From NCBI RefSeq assembly GCF_001687365.1, contig NZ_LGLV01000022.1, forward strand, positions 1 to 64,000: a stretch of 64,000 nucleotides of DNA, in the 5' to 3' direction. The notes under the pieces are model-generated. The model had not been told where the DNA came from. It searched no databases and saw nothing but the letters and a program-made list of their open reading frames with translations. Positions 1 through 9,485 of the stretch are shown piece by piece. This DNA is from Pararhizobium polonicum (GTDB taxonomy: Bacteria > Pseudomonadota > Alphaproteobacteria > Rhizobiales > Rhizobiaceae). The number at the start of each line of letters is the position of its first letter. The first letter of the stretch is position 1. Position numbers and translations under genes: made by a program.

Positions 1-27
1 GATTCGATATGGCAGGAGGATTTTGCC

Positions 28-828
28 ATGTCTCACGCGTTTTCCTTGGATCTGCGTCATCGGATTGTCGATGCGATATCGCGCGGCAAGTCGCGCCGCG
101 CCGCCGCCGCTGATTTTTCTGTTTCCGCCGCCACGGCGGTCCGGCTCAAGCCGCGATTGGATCGAACTGGTTCGTTGGAGCCTTCGCGGCGGGGGCGCCG
201 TCGCGACAGTGGCAAGCTCGGACCTTGCCGGGAGGCGATCATCGCCAAGGTGGAGGGCAACCAGATATCACGATGCCCGAGCTGGCAATCTGGCGCGAGG
301 CCGATCATGGCGTGAGCGCCGATCCCTCCAACCTGTCCAAATTTCTCTGTCGCGCCGGCTTTATCTTTAAAAAAACGCTGATGGCAGCGGAACGCGAACG
401 CGCCGATGTTCGCCAGGAACGGGATGAGTGGCATGACCACCGCCAGCCCGCGATGCAATGCCATCACCGCTCCCTTCGTCGTCGATGGCGCCATGGATGG
501 CGACAAGTTCGACACCTATGTGCGCACGCAGCTCGCACCGACGCTCCAGCCGGGAGACGTCGTGATCTGGGACAACCTCAATGTCCACAAAAGCCCCAGA
601 GCGGCCGCTGCCATCGCCGAGAAGAAGGCGTGGCTCTGGTTCCTGCCACGCTACTCCCCGGACCTCAACCCCATCGAGATGGCCTTTTCCAAGCTCAAGA
701 CCTTGCTCCGAAAACACAAGGCCAGAACCTATGACGACCTTTGGAAAGCCGTCGGCAAGGTCTGCCAGCTGTTCTCACAGCAAGAATGCTGGAACGACTT
801 CAGGAAAGCCGGGTGCGTTGCACATTAA
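28..828 (+). pseudogene. IS630-family transposase, broken
   Basis: Remnant of an IS630-family DDE transposase. The N-terminal DNA-binding part is read from the ATG at 28, behind a GGAGGA ribosome site. The frame is lost near 270, continues in another frame (ADPSNLSKFLCRAGF) to about 445, then returns to the first frame up to the TAA at 826. The last part keeps the second Asp (WDNLNVHKS) and the Glu (SPDLNPIE). The block that normally carries the first Asp (FIDET) is deleted around 445-463, so the enzyme must be inactive. I did not resolve terminal repeats. The element sits at the window edge, just outside the catabolic genes. Confidence 0.85.
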
Positions 829-840
829 TCGCCCGATGCT

Positions 841-1641
841 CTAATTGAGGTTTCCGAGAAACTTCTCGAGCGCAGATTTAAAATCGTGTCGGTATGCTTC
901 AACGCTGTCAGACTTCGAAGTAATCTCGACGAAGGAGGCGTTAGGGATCATTTCGGCTAACACTCGCGCATAGGAAACGGGGTGGACGGGATCACGATTA
1001 TTTCCAATCACGAGCGTTGGCACAGAAATCTTCCTGATTTCGTCTTCAGTTACGCCAGGGCCCCCCATGGCGATGGATGTTAGCAAGGCAGATGTTACCG
1101 TTACCGGCTCGCGAGTGAAAAATCCGCGGGCTGCCGACAGGTTGTCTGGACCGTGTTCAGCGAGATCCTTTGCAACCGCTGACGCCTCAAAACGACTTAA
1201 AGCTTCGTGAGGCTCGTATTGCGAGAGCAATTGCCCCACAAAAAAATTTGGATATGCGCTTTTGGGCGCATCTTCGGTTACCCACGCAGGCCGGGCCAGG
1301 ATCAGCGCTCTTATCATATGCGGCCAGCGTACGGCAATTCGAAGAGATATTGCGGCGCCCATAGAGATGCCGCCAATAACCGGTCGGTCCAAGTGTTGGA
1401 TATATCCAGCCACGTCGTCAGTGAACGTCGGTATTGACAGACCGTCAAGCGGACCAGTCTCGGACTGCCCATGTCCCCGACATTCGATCGTCACACACCG
1501 ATATCCAGTGTCTTCGGGGAAGACTTGAATAAGCTGGTCTGCGTCTCCGCACAGCCCGTGTTGAAATACGAACGGCAATCCGTCGCCCTGCTCAGAAACG
1601 GAAAGGGAAAGCCCGCTCGTTTTATATGTCAATCTAGCCAT
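841..1641 (-). CDS. alpha/beta hydrolase
   Basis: A 266-residue alpha/beta-hydrolase-fold enzyme, probably an esterase, lactonase or C-C hydrolase. An HG oxyanion-hole motif (FQHGLCGD) lies near residue 28. The nucleophile elbow is GISMGA with Ser93, an Asp candidate sits in NNRDPVHP, and a late His in YRHDF could complete the triad. There is no signal peptide. The ATG at 1641 is chosen because the fold starts right after it; an upstream extension of the frame would run into the neighbouring gene. It lies 46 bp downstream of the Gfo/Idh/MocA gene on the same strand, so it probably acts on that enzyme's product. The substrate cannot be told from the sequence. Confidence 0.85.
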   Translation of the reverse strand: MARLTYKTSGLSLSVSEQGDGLPFVFQHGLCGDADQLIQVFPEDTGYRCVTIECRGHGQSETGPLDGLSIPTFTDDVAGYIQHLDRPVIGGISMGAAISLRIAVRWPHMIRALILARPAWVTEDAPKSAYPNFFVGQLLSQYEPHEALSRFEASAVAKDLAEHGPDNLSAARGFFTREPVTVTSALLTSIAMGGPGVTEDEIRKISVPTLVIGNNRDPVHPVSYARVLAEMIPNASFVEITSKSDSVEAYRHDFKSALEKFLGNLN

Positions 1642-1687
1642 CAGAAAATCTCCAACACAACGCCAAGCCCGAGCATGCTGCTCCCAG

Positions 1688-2698
1688 TTATTCCAGAGTT
1701 CCTTGTACTTGTTCAGGAACGCCACCGTTTGCTGCGGAACGGTACCCCGCCTCGACAACGGCAAATGCATGCTCCGCCTCCCGCAATCCTGCGAGCGGCT
1801 TTCGACCGGCCCGAAGATCTGCCCAGGATTGCCTCAGGAAAGTGGAGTAGTAAGCATCGGTGTTGTATTCTACCGTGACAGAGCGCCCCTGCTGTTGATC
1901 GCGTGATTTTCTGTAGAACTGGTCTGAAAATCCTCTCACATAAGAATTCGAATGCGAGATTGAAAAAGCGAAATCGCGCTGATCATCCGCCGTCGATGGA
2001 TATAGATACCCGGTCTCGATCACACCGATCTGGCCAGCGGCGGTGCGGCATGTAAAAGCGGCCTGTTCTTCAACCGTTACATCAGGCCGATAGGTCTGCA
2101 TCTGAGCAGAAACCTGCGTGATCGGGCTGTCGGTCAATGATGAAATCAGATCGATGAAATGAACCCCGACATTGAGCGTCGATCCACCACCGGCATACTG
2201 TTTGTCGAGCATCCAACTGCACCCTCCCCGTTCATATCGAGCGACCGGTCCAACAATGAAGCGAAATGCAAGGTGCTGATAGCCGTCAGGGGCGAAGCCT
2301 TCTGACACCGACAGGCGGCTCGCGAGATCGCTAACGCGCAGAATGAATGGAACGCTGACATAGACGCCACGCTCTTCGGAAAGATGGCGTATCCGGCTGA
2401 CTTCCTGAAGGTTGAGACCGCAAGGCTTTTCGATAAGGAAGGGTATTCCACGCGTGATCAATCGCTCGGCAAGCTCCGCCATATCTGAGTGTCGGCTAAA
2501 CACCAGAGCAAAATCGAAATTCTCTTTAAGCAGATCTTCGTTCGAAGCGAAGAGTTTCGTATTCAGTTGGTCGGCGAATTTTTGACCGGCAAATGACGCA
2601 GAGTCGGATATTCCAATAACCTCTATTCCTGGATCCTGCAGCGCGGACAGATAGAGAGGAAAATGCCAGTGACTAACGTCGAATATCGCTATTTTCAT
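1688..2698 (-). CDS. Gfo/Idh/MocA-family oxidoreductase
   Basis: A 336-residue NAD(P)-dependent sugar or cyclitol oxidoreductase of the Gfo/Idh/MocA family. It has an N-terminal Rossmann domain, the EKP motif (FLIEKPCGL) near residue 90, and a C-terminal alpha/beta domain with GGSTLNVGVHFIDLI, where the catalytic His normally lies. The first glycine motif is unusual: FDVSHWHF stands where GxGxxG is expected. The ATG at 2698 follows GGAGGACAAT, which fits a ribosome site better than the upstream start. It forms an operon with the alpha/beta hydrolase and is divergent from the IclR gene. The likely IclR operator at 2905 lies between them. Sugar oxidation is the family role; the actual sugar is unknown. 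Confidence 0.88.
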   Translation of the reverse strand: MKIAIFDVSHWHFPLYLSALQDPGIEVIGISDSASFAGQKFADQLNTKLFASNEDLLKENFDFALVFSRHSDMAELAERLITRGIPFLIEKPCGLNLQEVSRIRHLSEERGVYVSVPFILRVSDLASRLSVSEGFAPDGYQHLAFRFIVGPVARYERGGCSWMLDKQYAGGGSTLNVGVHFIDLISSLTDSPITQVSAQMQTYRPDVTVEEQAAFTCRTAAGQIGVIETGYLYPSTADDQRDFAFSISHSNSYVRGFSDQFYRKSRDQQQGRSVTVEYNTDAYYSTFLRQSWADLRAGRKPLAGLREAEHAFAVVEAGYRSAANGGVPEQVQGTLE

Positions 2699-2904
2699 AT
2701 TGTCCTCCGCGGTAAGGATATTTTTCAGTTCTCTATCCAGAGCCATTTTTCACACAATGATGCTGCCCCGCATAAATCGTCATGCAGGTTCGGACTTCAC
2801 GCAGCGATTGAAGCGGTGGTAGCCCGTTTTAGCGTTGCATACCGGCTTGGTTACTTCCCTGACCACAACGAGCGGAAAGTTGCGCCCTTGCCGTCAATGT
2901 GTTA

Positions 2905-2924
2905 ACAGAATTGTATTCCGGCAA
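2905..2924. promoter_or_regulatory. putative IclR operator, site 1
   Basis: Imperfect palindrome with the core GAATTGTATTCC, which fits the GAA-N5-TTCC pattern shared with the other sites in this window. It lies 18 bp upstream of the IclR start and between the divergent Gfo/Idh/MocA and IclR genes, which suggests autoregulation. Assignment to this IclR protein is inference. Confidence 0.55.
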
Positions 2925-2941
2925 CCAACTATCGTGGTATC

Positions 2942-3772
2942 ATGCGACTTGTCAAATCCCTCCTAGACCGCTGTTTCGATCTCATCACGCTGCTCAGTGA
3001 AAACGCGGGCGGATTGTCCCTTGGCGAGATCAGTCGACGATTAGACGTTCCGAAAAGCGCAGCTCATCGCCTTCTTACCAGCTTGTGCGACTTGGGCTGG
3101 GCTGAACAAGTTCCCGATAGCGGTTATTATCGCTTATCACTGCGACTGGCTGTTGTTGGCCAACGTCTGCTGGCCGGGACGAAGATCCCGGATATTTGTC
3201 AGCCGATCCTCGATCGTTTGGCAGATACGACAAAAGGCCTTGGCAGGATTGCCATCATCGACCCAGATGGCCTGACATGGATTGCGCATTCGCAAGGTGT
3301 TCGTTCGGGTCTGATCTATCAGCCGGAATTAGTCGCGAAAGTGCCGCTTCATACAACGGCAAACGGGAAAGCGTGGCTCGCGACACTCGATCGCGACGAA
3401 GCGCTGGCTCGTGCTATAGCCAGCGGTCTTGGACGCACAGATATTGGCGGTCCCCGGGCGATAACGACCAAGCAGACGTTCTCGGCAGCCCTTGACGAAA
3501 CTCAAGAGCAAGGGTGGGCAAGTGCCATCGAGGAAGCCGAGCCGGGGGTCGCTGCAATCGCGGCCGTGATACGGGTAAGCGGACAAGTTGTCGGGACGGT
3601 CAGTGTTGCTGGTCCGATTCATCGTTTTTCGCCGGTCGTCGTTCCGGAAGTCGCAGAGCAGGTAAAATCAGCGGCGCAGGAACTCTCCGAGCTGTGGCCT
3701 TATCGGATTTCGCTCCCTGGTCGGCAAACTCCTGCCGTGGCCGTGCCCAAAGGCATTGAAGAGGCCGTTTGA
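2942..3772 (+). CDS. IclR-family transcriptional regulator
   Basis: A 276-residue IclR-type repressor or activator. Residues about 5-65 form the winged helix-turn-helix (LSLGEISRRLDVPKSAAHRL), and residues about 80-250 the effector-binding domain (VPLHTTANGKAWLA, IAAVIRVSGQVVGTVSVAGP). It probably senses a sugar or a pathway intermediate. It is divergent from the Gfo/Idh/MocA operon and lies 141 bp before the ABC ATPase gene in the same direction. The shared palindromes at 2905 and 3836 flank it. A decayed second copy lies at 23776-24533. The visible Shine-Dalgarno sequence is weak. The family assignment is secure; the regulon is inferred. Confidence 0.92.
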   Translation: MRLVKSLLDRCFDLITLLSENAGGLSLGEISRRLDVPKSAAHRLLTSLCDLGWAEQVPDSGYYRLSLRLAVVGQRLLAGTKIPDICQPILDRLADTTKGLGRIAIIDPDGLTWIAHSQGVRSGLIYQPELVAKVPLHTTANGKAWLATLDRDEALARAIASGLGRTDIGGPRAITTKQTFSAALDETQEQGWASAIEEAEPGVAAIAAVIRVSGQVVGTVSVAGPIHRFSPVVVPEVAEQVKSAAQELSELWPYRISLPGRQTPAVAVPKGIEEAV

Positions 3773-3835
3773 GATCAAGACATAACGTCGAATTCTTCGA
3801 GGATCGAAGGCGAAGCTTGACACCTGCCAACCTTA

Positions 3836-3855
3836 ATGGAATAACGTTCCGATAA
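3836..3855. promoter_or_regulatory. putative IclR operator, site 2 (best match)
   Basis: The sequence ATGGAATAACGTTCCGATAA contains the palindromic core GGAATAACGTTCC. It lies 58 bp before the GTG of the sugar ABC ATPase gene. Sites at 23739 and 24598 differ from it at only two or three bases, so this is taken as the consensus of the set. Confidence 0.65.
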
Positions 3856-3913
3856 TGGCGATTATCGGTCGTGGTCCAGGAGGGGCCGTCTTTACGGTCA
3901 ATGGGAGGTTTGA

Positions 3914-4972
3914 GTGGCTAATGTTGAGCTAAAGGCAGTGCGCAAGGCATATGGAGCGGTAAAAGTGCTTCATGGCGTGTCGGTCGACATCAACGAAGGC
4001 GAATTTGTCACGTTGGTCGGACCCTCCGGCTGTGGAAAATCGACCCTTCTGCGCATGATTGCCGGACTGGAGAGCATCACCGGCGGCGAGATCCAGATTG
4101 GCGGACGCACGGTCAACAACATTCCGCCGAAAGAGCGCGACATCGCTATGGTTTTTCAGAACTACGCGCTTTATCCTCATATGAGCGTTGCTGAAAACAT
4201 GGGCTTCTCCCTCAAGCTGAAGAAAGCTTCTAAAGAGGAGCGCGAGACGCGTGTAAAACGGGCAGCGGAAATTCTCAGCCTCACCAAGCTCCTCGACCGC
4301 TATCCCCGTGAACTGTCCGGTGGCCAGCGTCAGCGTGTGGCCATGGGGCGTGCGATCGTTAGAAACCCCCAGGTCTTCCTGTTCGACGAACCGCTTTCGA
4401 ACCTGGATGCCAAGCTGCGGGTACAGATGCGTGCCGAGATCAAGGAACTCCACCAGCGCCTGAAGACCACAACGGTTTATGTGACCCACGATCAGGTGGA
4501 AGCAATGACGATGGCCGACAAGATCGTCGTGATGCACGATGGATATGTCGAGCAGGTCGGCGCTCCTCTCGACCTTTATGATCACCCTAACAACATGTTC
4601 GTGGCCGGCTTCATCGGCTCTCCCGCTATGAATTTTCTGAAAGGGCGAGCGGAACAAGGGCGGTTCATCCTGGAAGACGGATCTTCACTGCCGTTGCCCG
4701 AAGGCTTTAATTATTCGTCGTCCGAAAGCGTCATTTATGGCGTGCGGCCAGAACATCTCACATTGAGCGACACAGATGGCTTGCCTCTCACAGTCGCTGT
4801 CGTCGAACCGACAGGCTCGGAGACGCAGATCATCGCACGGCACGGCTCACAGAGCATCGTGTGCATACTCCGTGACCGGACCCTGCCGAAAGCCGGAGAA
4901 ACAATTCGGGTGACGCCGGATCTTTCCCGCATCCACCTTTTCCGCGAAAGCGACGGGCGGCGCATCTCCTAG
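3914..4972 (+). CDS. sugar ABC transporter ATP-binding protein (UgpC/MalK type)
   Basis: A 352-residue ATPase that powers a carbohydrate importer of the MalK/UgpC family. It has Walker A (GPSGCGKST, residues 36-44), the Q-loop Gln82, the signature LSGGQ (134-138), Walker B ending in Asp158-Glu159, and switch His192. A C-terminal regulatory TOBE/OB-like region runs to the end. It starts with GTG behind GGGAGG. It is the first gene of an operon with two permeases and a binding protein, and an IclR-type operator sits upstream. A truncated copy lies at 24677-24853. The sugar cannot be deduced from the ATPase. Confidence 0.95.
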   Translation: MANVELKAVRKAYGAVKVLHGVSVDINEGEFVTLVGPSGCGKSTLLRMIAGLESITGGEIQIGGRTVNNIPPKERDIAMVFQNYALYPHMSVAENMGFSLKLKKASKEERETRVKRAAEILSLTKLLDRYPRELSGGQRQRVAMGRAIVRNPQVFLFDEPLSNLDAKLRVQMRAEIKELHQRLKTTTVYVTHDQVEAMTMADKIVVMHDGYVEQVGAPLDLYDHPNNMFVAGFIGSPAMNFLKGRAEQGRFILEDGSSLPLPEGFNYSSSESVIYGVRPEHLTLSDTDGLPLTVAVVEPTGSETQIIARHGSQSIVCILRDRTLPKAGETIRVTPDLSRIHLFRESDGRRIS

Positions 4973-5038
4973 TCACCGAATGCACGACAGCCTTTAGCTG
5001 TCAGTACTCGCGCAGCGTTGGTAAGGACGGAAACAAAT

Positions 5039-5977
5039 ATGTCAACACCACCTATTCAAGCCGCGGCCAACCCCGTTGGAGCAAAGTTCGTAAGTGAAAA
5101 TCCCGAGGTCGACGAAGTGCCTCGCTTCACATGGGCGCCATATCTCTGGTTTGCGCCGGCGGTACTGATCCTCTTTCTCGTCACACTGTATCCGACGGTG
5201 TTCGTGGCCTGGCTCAGTTTTCAGAAGACGAAATATTACGAGTTGGCAGGCTTCGTCGGACTCGCCAATTACCGCGAAGTTCTGACCTCCCCCGAATTCT
5301 GGGACACCACGCTCATCTCGCTGACCTACGTTTTCGGATCACTGGCGGGCGCCCTGATCCTCGGAATGGCGGCGGCGCTTGTGCTCAACAGTGCCGGCGT
5401 CACCGGTTCGGCCCTACGTGTCTTTATTCTGTTCCCCTGGACGCTTTCCATGTCGGTGGTGGGCAGCATTTGGCTCTGGCTTCTCAATCCATCCTTTGGA
5501 CCTATTCCGTACCTCATTCAGGCGGCTGGGTTCGATCCCGGCCTGATGTTGGGCGACCCGGGTCTGGCATTGCCTCTCATCACGCTGGTCACCGCCTGGT
5601 GGTCGTTTCCCTACGTCATGGTGATGGCCACGGCGGCGATGCAGTCGATTCCCAAGGAATTGTATGAAGCCGTAGAGATCGACGGTGGCGGTGCCTTCGT
5701 CAAATTCCGCTATGTCACTCTGACGCATATCATTCCGACGCTCGGCAGCACGGCTCTCACCCTTTCGATCATCTACCTGACGCTGATGACGCTGATTATC
5801 GTCATGACGGGCGGCGGGCCTTTGGGTTCGACGACCACGCTGAGCTTCGAAGCGTTCCGCGGCACCATTCAAGCCGTTAATATTGGTCCCACGGCTGTCG
5901 TCTCGATCGTCGTTCTTTTCATGAACATCGCTCTTGGTGCGCTTTACACACGGCTCACCGGCCGTGTTACCGGATAG
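5039..5977 (+). CDS. sugar ABC transporter permease, MalF/UgpA type
   Basis: A 312-residue inner-membrane permease with about six hydrophobic segments. The EAA loop is near residue 220 (EAVEIDGGGAFVKF), where the ATPase docks. The N-terminal cytoplasmic stretch of about 35 residues precedes the first membrane segment. The ATG at 5039 follows AAGGACGG; a TTG 21 bases upstream is possible but has no better ribosome site. It is the second gene of the transport operon and pairs with the permease at 5991. Confidence 0.93.
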   Translation: MSTPPIQAAANPVGAKFVSENPEVDEVPRFTWAPYLWFAPAVLILFLVTLYPTVFVAWLSFQKTKYYELAGFVGLANYREVLTSPEFWDTTLISLTYVFGSLAGALILGMAAALVLNSAGVTGSALRVFILFPWTLSMSVVGSIWLWLLNPSFGPIPYLIQAAGFDPGLMLGDPGLALPLITLVTAWWSFPYVMVMATAAMQSIPKELYEAVEIDGGGAFVKFRYVTLTHIIPTLGSTALTLSIIYLTLMTLIIVMTGGGPLGSTTTLSFEAFRGTIQAVNIGPTAVVSIVVLFMNIALGALYTRLTGRVTG

Positions 5978-5990
5978 GAGATCCCGAAGT

Positions 5991-6839
5991 ATGAGTACCG
6001 CTCTATCCTCAGATCGTCCAGCTGGACGGCTCGCTGCGATACTGGGTTCCCTGTTCATCGCACTCATCGTCCTTGGCCCAATTTTGTGGGCCTTGGCAAC
6101 TTCGTTTAAGACAGAGGTCGAAGCCGTCGCAGTTCCGCCAACGCTCTGGCCGAGTTCGGCGACGCTCGAAAACTACATCAAGGTTTTCCAGGATCAGTCC
6201 TTTCTGCAGGATTTGTGGAATTCGATCGCGTACGCCGTTGGGGCTGTCGTCATTGCCCTTCTTGTTGGAATACCTGCGGGCTATGCTGCCGCGCGTTTCG
6301 ATTTCGCGGGCAAGCGGGCGTTGATGATGGTCATTCTGGCGACCTCGATGGTGCCAGGCGTGGCATTGCTCGTTCCCACCTATTATCTGCTCGACTCGGT
6401 AGGCCTGCTCAATAGCGGGATCGTGGTGACGATCATTCTCTCCGCAAGGATCATCCCACAGACGGTCTGGTTCATTGCCAATTTCGTCGAAGCGGTCCCG
6501 GTCGAAATCGAAGAGTCGGCCATCATGGATGGAGCGAACCGGTTCGATATCATCTGGAATCTCATACTTCCCTTGATACGTCCGGGCATCGCCGCCGTTG
6601 CGACCATTGGTATCGTCACAACCTGGAACGATTACATCACCGTGGCGGTCTTTGCACCTGACGTCGCCAAGAGAACGCTCCAGGTTGCTCTCGTCAACCA
6701 GGTATTCGACGCGATCGGCATCTCTTGGTCCTACATGATGGCCTTCGTCATGATCGCATCCATGCCCGTCATCATCATGTTCGGTTTCATGCAGAAGTGG
6801 TTCATCTCGGGCCTTACCGCTGGCGCGGTTAAAGGCTGA
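5991..6839 (+). CDS. sugar ABC transporter permease, MalG/UgpE type
   Basis: A 282-residue permease with six predicted membrane segments. The EAA-type loop (EESAIMDGANRFDIIW) is followed by LILPLIRPGIAAV. It starts at the ATG at 5991 behind ATAGGAG, 13 bp after the previous permease stop. With the ATPase and the first permease it forms the membrane part of the sugar importer. The binding-protein gene follows 35 bp later. Confidence 0.93.
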   Translation: MSTALSSDRPAGRLAAILGSLFIALIVLGPILWALATSFKTEVEAVAVPPTLWPSSATLENYIKVFQDQSFLQDLWNSIAYAVGAVVIALLVGIPAGYAAARFDFAGKRALMMVILATSMVPGVALLVPTYYLLDSVGLLNSGIVVTIILSARIIPQTVWFIANFVEAVPVEIEESAIMDGANRFDIIWNLILPLIRPGIAAVATIGIVTTWNDYITVAVFAPDVAKRTLQVALVNQVFDAIGISWSYMMAFVMIASMPVIIMFGFMQKWFISGLTAGAVKG

Positions 6840-6874
6840 AAAAAATCGCCAACCATCAAGGGAGGAATATCATC

Positions 6875-8173
6875 GTGATTACAAAATCCAGACGTGCCTT
6901 GCTCACTGCCGCAGCGGTACTCGGTCTCAGTGCGGGCGTGGTCTCGTCCCTCACCCAACAAGCTTTCGCCCAGAGCAGCGAAATCGTTTACTCGACGTTT
7001 CTAGATCCTAATAATGCCAAGGATCCTCGAGCCGCCGCACAGACGAAGATGATCCAGGCCTTCGAAGCTAAGAATCCGGACATCAAGATCAAGCTGCTCG
7101 TCGATCCGACAGGCCAGACGGTATCGCGCTCGATCAAATCTGGTAGCCAAACCCCTGACGTCGTGCGCATTGTCGGCTTCGCGATCGCTGAATTCGCCTC
7201 GACCGGTAATCTTGTCGATCTGGGCGATCTCGTGAAGAAAGATGGTATTCCAGACGACGACTGGCTTCTTCCACTCTCCAGCACCAAGGTGGGCGACGCG
7301 CTCTTCAGTCTTCCTCAGGACTTCCGGATACCTATCCTTTTCTATCGCAAGGGCGCTCTTCAGCAAGCTGGTGTTACCCCGCCTAAAACCTGGGACGAAG
7401 TCTGTGCGGCCGGTGCAAAATTCACGGACGCCAATACCATTCCATTTGCAGTTCCGCTTGGGGCTACGGGTGGTCTTGGCGGCGCACAGGGCCTCGGAGA
7501 GTTCTATCTAAGCTCCATGCTCCCCGGCAATGAAGGCCAATATTTCGGTCCTGATGGCAAGATTGCCTTTACAAAGGAGGCTTTCATCCGCGCTTCGAAA
7601 ACAATCAAGGACTTCTTCACGACGTGCAAAGTCACGCCGATGCGAAGCGCGCAGATGGGCATCAACGAGGTTCATGACGCGATCCGGTCAGGAACGGCGG
7701 CGATGACAGTGTTCGGCCTTTATCGCTACAAAACCGTTCAGCAGCAAGGTGGCGGAGACGATCTGGGCTGGGCAGCCGCCCCTGCCTTCTCCGATACGGA
7801 CAAGCAGACCGTGTACAGCTACCACATCGCAATGAACAAAAAGTCCGATAAGCAGGATGCTGCCTGGACCTTCATTAAGTTCATGGTCTCGCCCGAGGCG
7901 CAGGCGATCGCGGCAGAAGGCGGCGAAGTCGTCTCGCGAAAATCGGCTTACAGCGCAGCGTATTTCAAGAATGAGGTAGCCCAGAACCAAGTTCAATGGG
8001 CGGATCTCATCAGCAAGCGCGGTCGCACTGTTGGCTATACGCCAATCCTGTCGACCTTCCACACCATTGTCGGCGAGGCCTTCCAGCGAATGGTCTTGCG
8101 CGATGGTTCACCGGAAGATGCCTACAACGAGGTTGTCGAACGTTATGATGCCGCGCTAAGCAAGGCGCAGTAG
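6875..8173 (+). CDS. sugar ABC transporter substrate-binding protein (family 1), copy A
   Basis: A 432-residue periplasmic carbohydrate-binding protein. Its leader has twin arginines (KSRRALLTAAAV), a hydrophobic core and a likely cleavage site AFA|Q at residues 32/33, which suggests Tat export. It starts with GTG behind AGGGAGGAA. It is the fourth gene of the importer operon and ends at a strong terminator. A clear paralog lies at 10738; both share the mature N-terminal motif LDPxNAKDPRAAAQ and the segment GLxQDFRIPIL. Two binding proteins may widen the substrate range of one importer. Confidence 0.93.
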   Translation: MITKSRRALLTAAAVLGLSAGVVSSLTQQAFAQSSEIVYSTFLDPNNAKDPRAAAQTKMIQAFEAKNPDIKIKLLVDPTGQTVSRSIKSGSQTPDVVRIVGFAIAEFASTGNLVDLGDLVKKDGIPDDDWLLPLSSTKVGDALFSLPQDFRIPILFYRKGALQQAGVTPPKTWDEVCAAGAKFTDANTIPFAVPLGATGGLGGAQGLGEFYLSSMLPGNEGQYFGPDGKIAFTKEAFIRASKTIKDFFTTCKVTPMRSAQMGINEVHDAIRSGTAAMTVFGLYRYKTVQQQGGGDDLGWAAAPAFSDTDKQTVYSYHIAMNKKSDKQDAAWTFIKFMVSPEAQAIAAEGGEVVSRKSAYSAAYFKNEVAQNQVQWADLISKRGRTVGYTPILSTFHTIVGEAFQRMVLRDGSPEDAYNEVVERYDAALSKAQ

Positions 8174-8194
8174 ATATAAAGCGAAGAGACCGGC

Positions 8195-8234
8195 GGGAGC
8201 GAAACGGGAACCTCCGTTTCGCTCCCCCTTTTTT
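8195..8234 (+). terminator. Rho-independent terminator after the importer operon
   Basis: A perfect 13-bp stem (8195-8207 with 8214-8226, starting GGGAGCGAAACGG) with a 6-base loop is followed by a T tract at 8229-8234. It lies 21 bp after the stop of binding protein A and separates it from the convergent gene at 8409. Confidence 0.88.
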
Positions 8235-8408
8235 CTCAAGAGGTAAGGATTTTGTTCCAGGCGAATGCCGGCAAGACTATTCTCATCCTGCGTGCATGAA
8301 ACTCCGGAGCGCGCCGCGGCGTATGATGGACCTGCAAACGTTCTGCCTGTACCATCGGCCGAGAGATGCCGCAACATGAGCGTCGCACGCGCAGCTTCAG
8401 CGCGCCAG

Positions 8409-9485
8409 CTATGTCAACCGGGAAGGATCGACGGACCGGCCGGTCATGGCGGATTCGAGAATGGCAGCGGTCGCCTGGAGACTTCGCATCCCGTCTTCGC
8501 CGCTCACGAGCGGCTCTTCCTCGCCAGTGATAACACGCACGAAATGCTGCAGTTGCAAGCGATAGGCATCGGCAGCCACATGGACGGTTCGATTTTCGCG
8601 ACTGATCGGCTGCGTCCATCCTGGTTCCCCATCGACGCGGTAACGCCAGAGGTGCAGGTCCGGGAACTCGAGCGCCCCTTCCGTGCCGAAGAAGCGATAG
8701 GAATTTTCCCGACTGAGCGGAAGCAACGGGTTCTCGCCCGAGTTCAAGTCCCAGGACCAGGGCGACGGACTGGCATCGCATCCGATCAATGTACCCAGTG
8801 CGCCCGATTCAAAAGCGAGCAGGACAGCGACCGTGTCCTCCACGTCATGGCTTCGGGCAGAGGCTTTCGTCTGTGCCGTAACGCTGCTGATTTCACCGCA
8901 GATGTATCGAAGGAGATCGACGTCGTGTACCAGGTTCGTCAGGATCGGCCCGGCGCCGATACGGCGGCGCCAGTCCGGTTCAAAATAACTGGGGGGCTTC
9001 AGCAACGCCCAGAGCACGTTGACTGCCAGGAGACGACCAAGTTCATGCGTGACGATCTCGCGCGCGCGCTGGACGACCGGATTATGTCGCCGGTGGTGCC
9101 CGACCAGTATTTTCGCGCCGGTTGACCGTGCGGCCACGACGAGTTCTGCGGCTTCGGCCGGAAGCACGGTGATCGGCTTTTCGATAAGCACGGAGACCCC
9201 ATGCGATATGGCAACCATGGCGATGTCGCGATGAAGCTGCGTAGGGGCCGCAATAATGATCCCGTCCACCTTATGCCGTTCCAGTAGCGCGTCCAGAGAT
9301 CGATGGTGATCTACACCAAGATCCGCAGCGAAGCCGCCCGCGCTTTCTGCCGGATCGACGATGCCGACAAGACTGACATCTGGCTCTTCCATGCAGAAAA
9401 GGGCGTGACGGCGACCGATGGCACCGGTTCCGACGACAGCGATTCTTACCAAGGGTCCGCTTGCGCTACTGGTGCGACTAGGCAT
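8409..9485 (-). CDS. Gfo/Idh/MocA-family oxidoreductase
   Basis: A 358-residue oxidoreductase with a canonical dinucleotide motif (VVGTGAIGRRH), the EKP motif (VLIEKPITV) and the family's GPILTNLVHDVDLLRYI segment, which carries the catalytic Asp/His. It probably oxidises or reduces a sugar at one hydroxyl with NAD(P). The ATG at 9485 overlaps the stop of the upstream SDR by 8 bases, so the two genes are probably translationally coupled. Unlike the family member at 1688, it keeps a normal glycine motif. The pair is controlled from the divergent promoter at 10285-10737. Confidence 0.92.
   Translation of the reverse strand: MPSRTSSASGPLVRIAVVGTGAIGRRHALFCMEEPDVSLVGIVDPAESAGGFAADLGVDHHRSLDALLERHKVDGIIIAAPTQLHRDIAMVAISHGVSVLIEKPITVLPAEAAELVVAARSTGAKILVGHHRRHNPVVQRAREIVTHELGRLLAVNVLWALLKPPSYFEPDWRRRIGAGPILTNLVHDVDLLRYICGEISSVTAQTKASARSHDVEDTVAVLLAFESGALGTLIGCDASPSPWSWDLNSGENPLLPLSRENSYRFFGTEGALEFPDLHLWRYRVDGEPGWTQPISRENRTVHVAADAYRLQLQHFVRVITGEEEPLVSGEDGMRSLQATAAILESAMTGRSVDPSRLT

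Noticed and set aside
3929-4657. Minus-strand frame of 242 codons
   Set aside because: It is antisense to the UgpC-type ATPase with all its motifs. No domain is visible.
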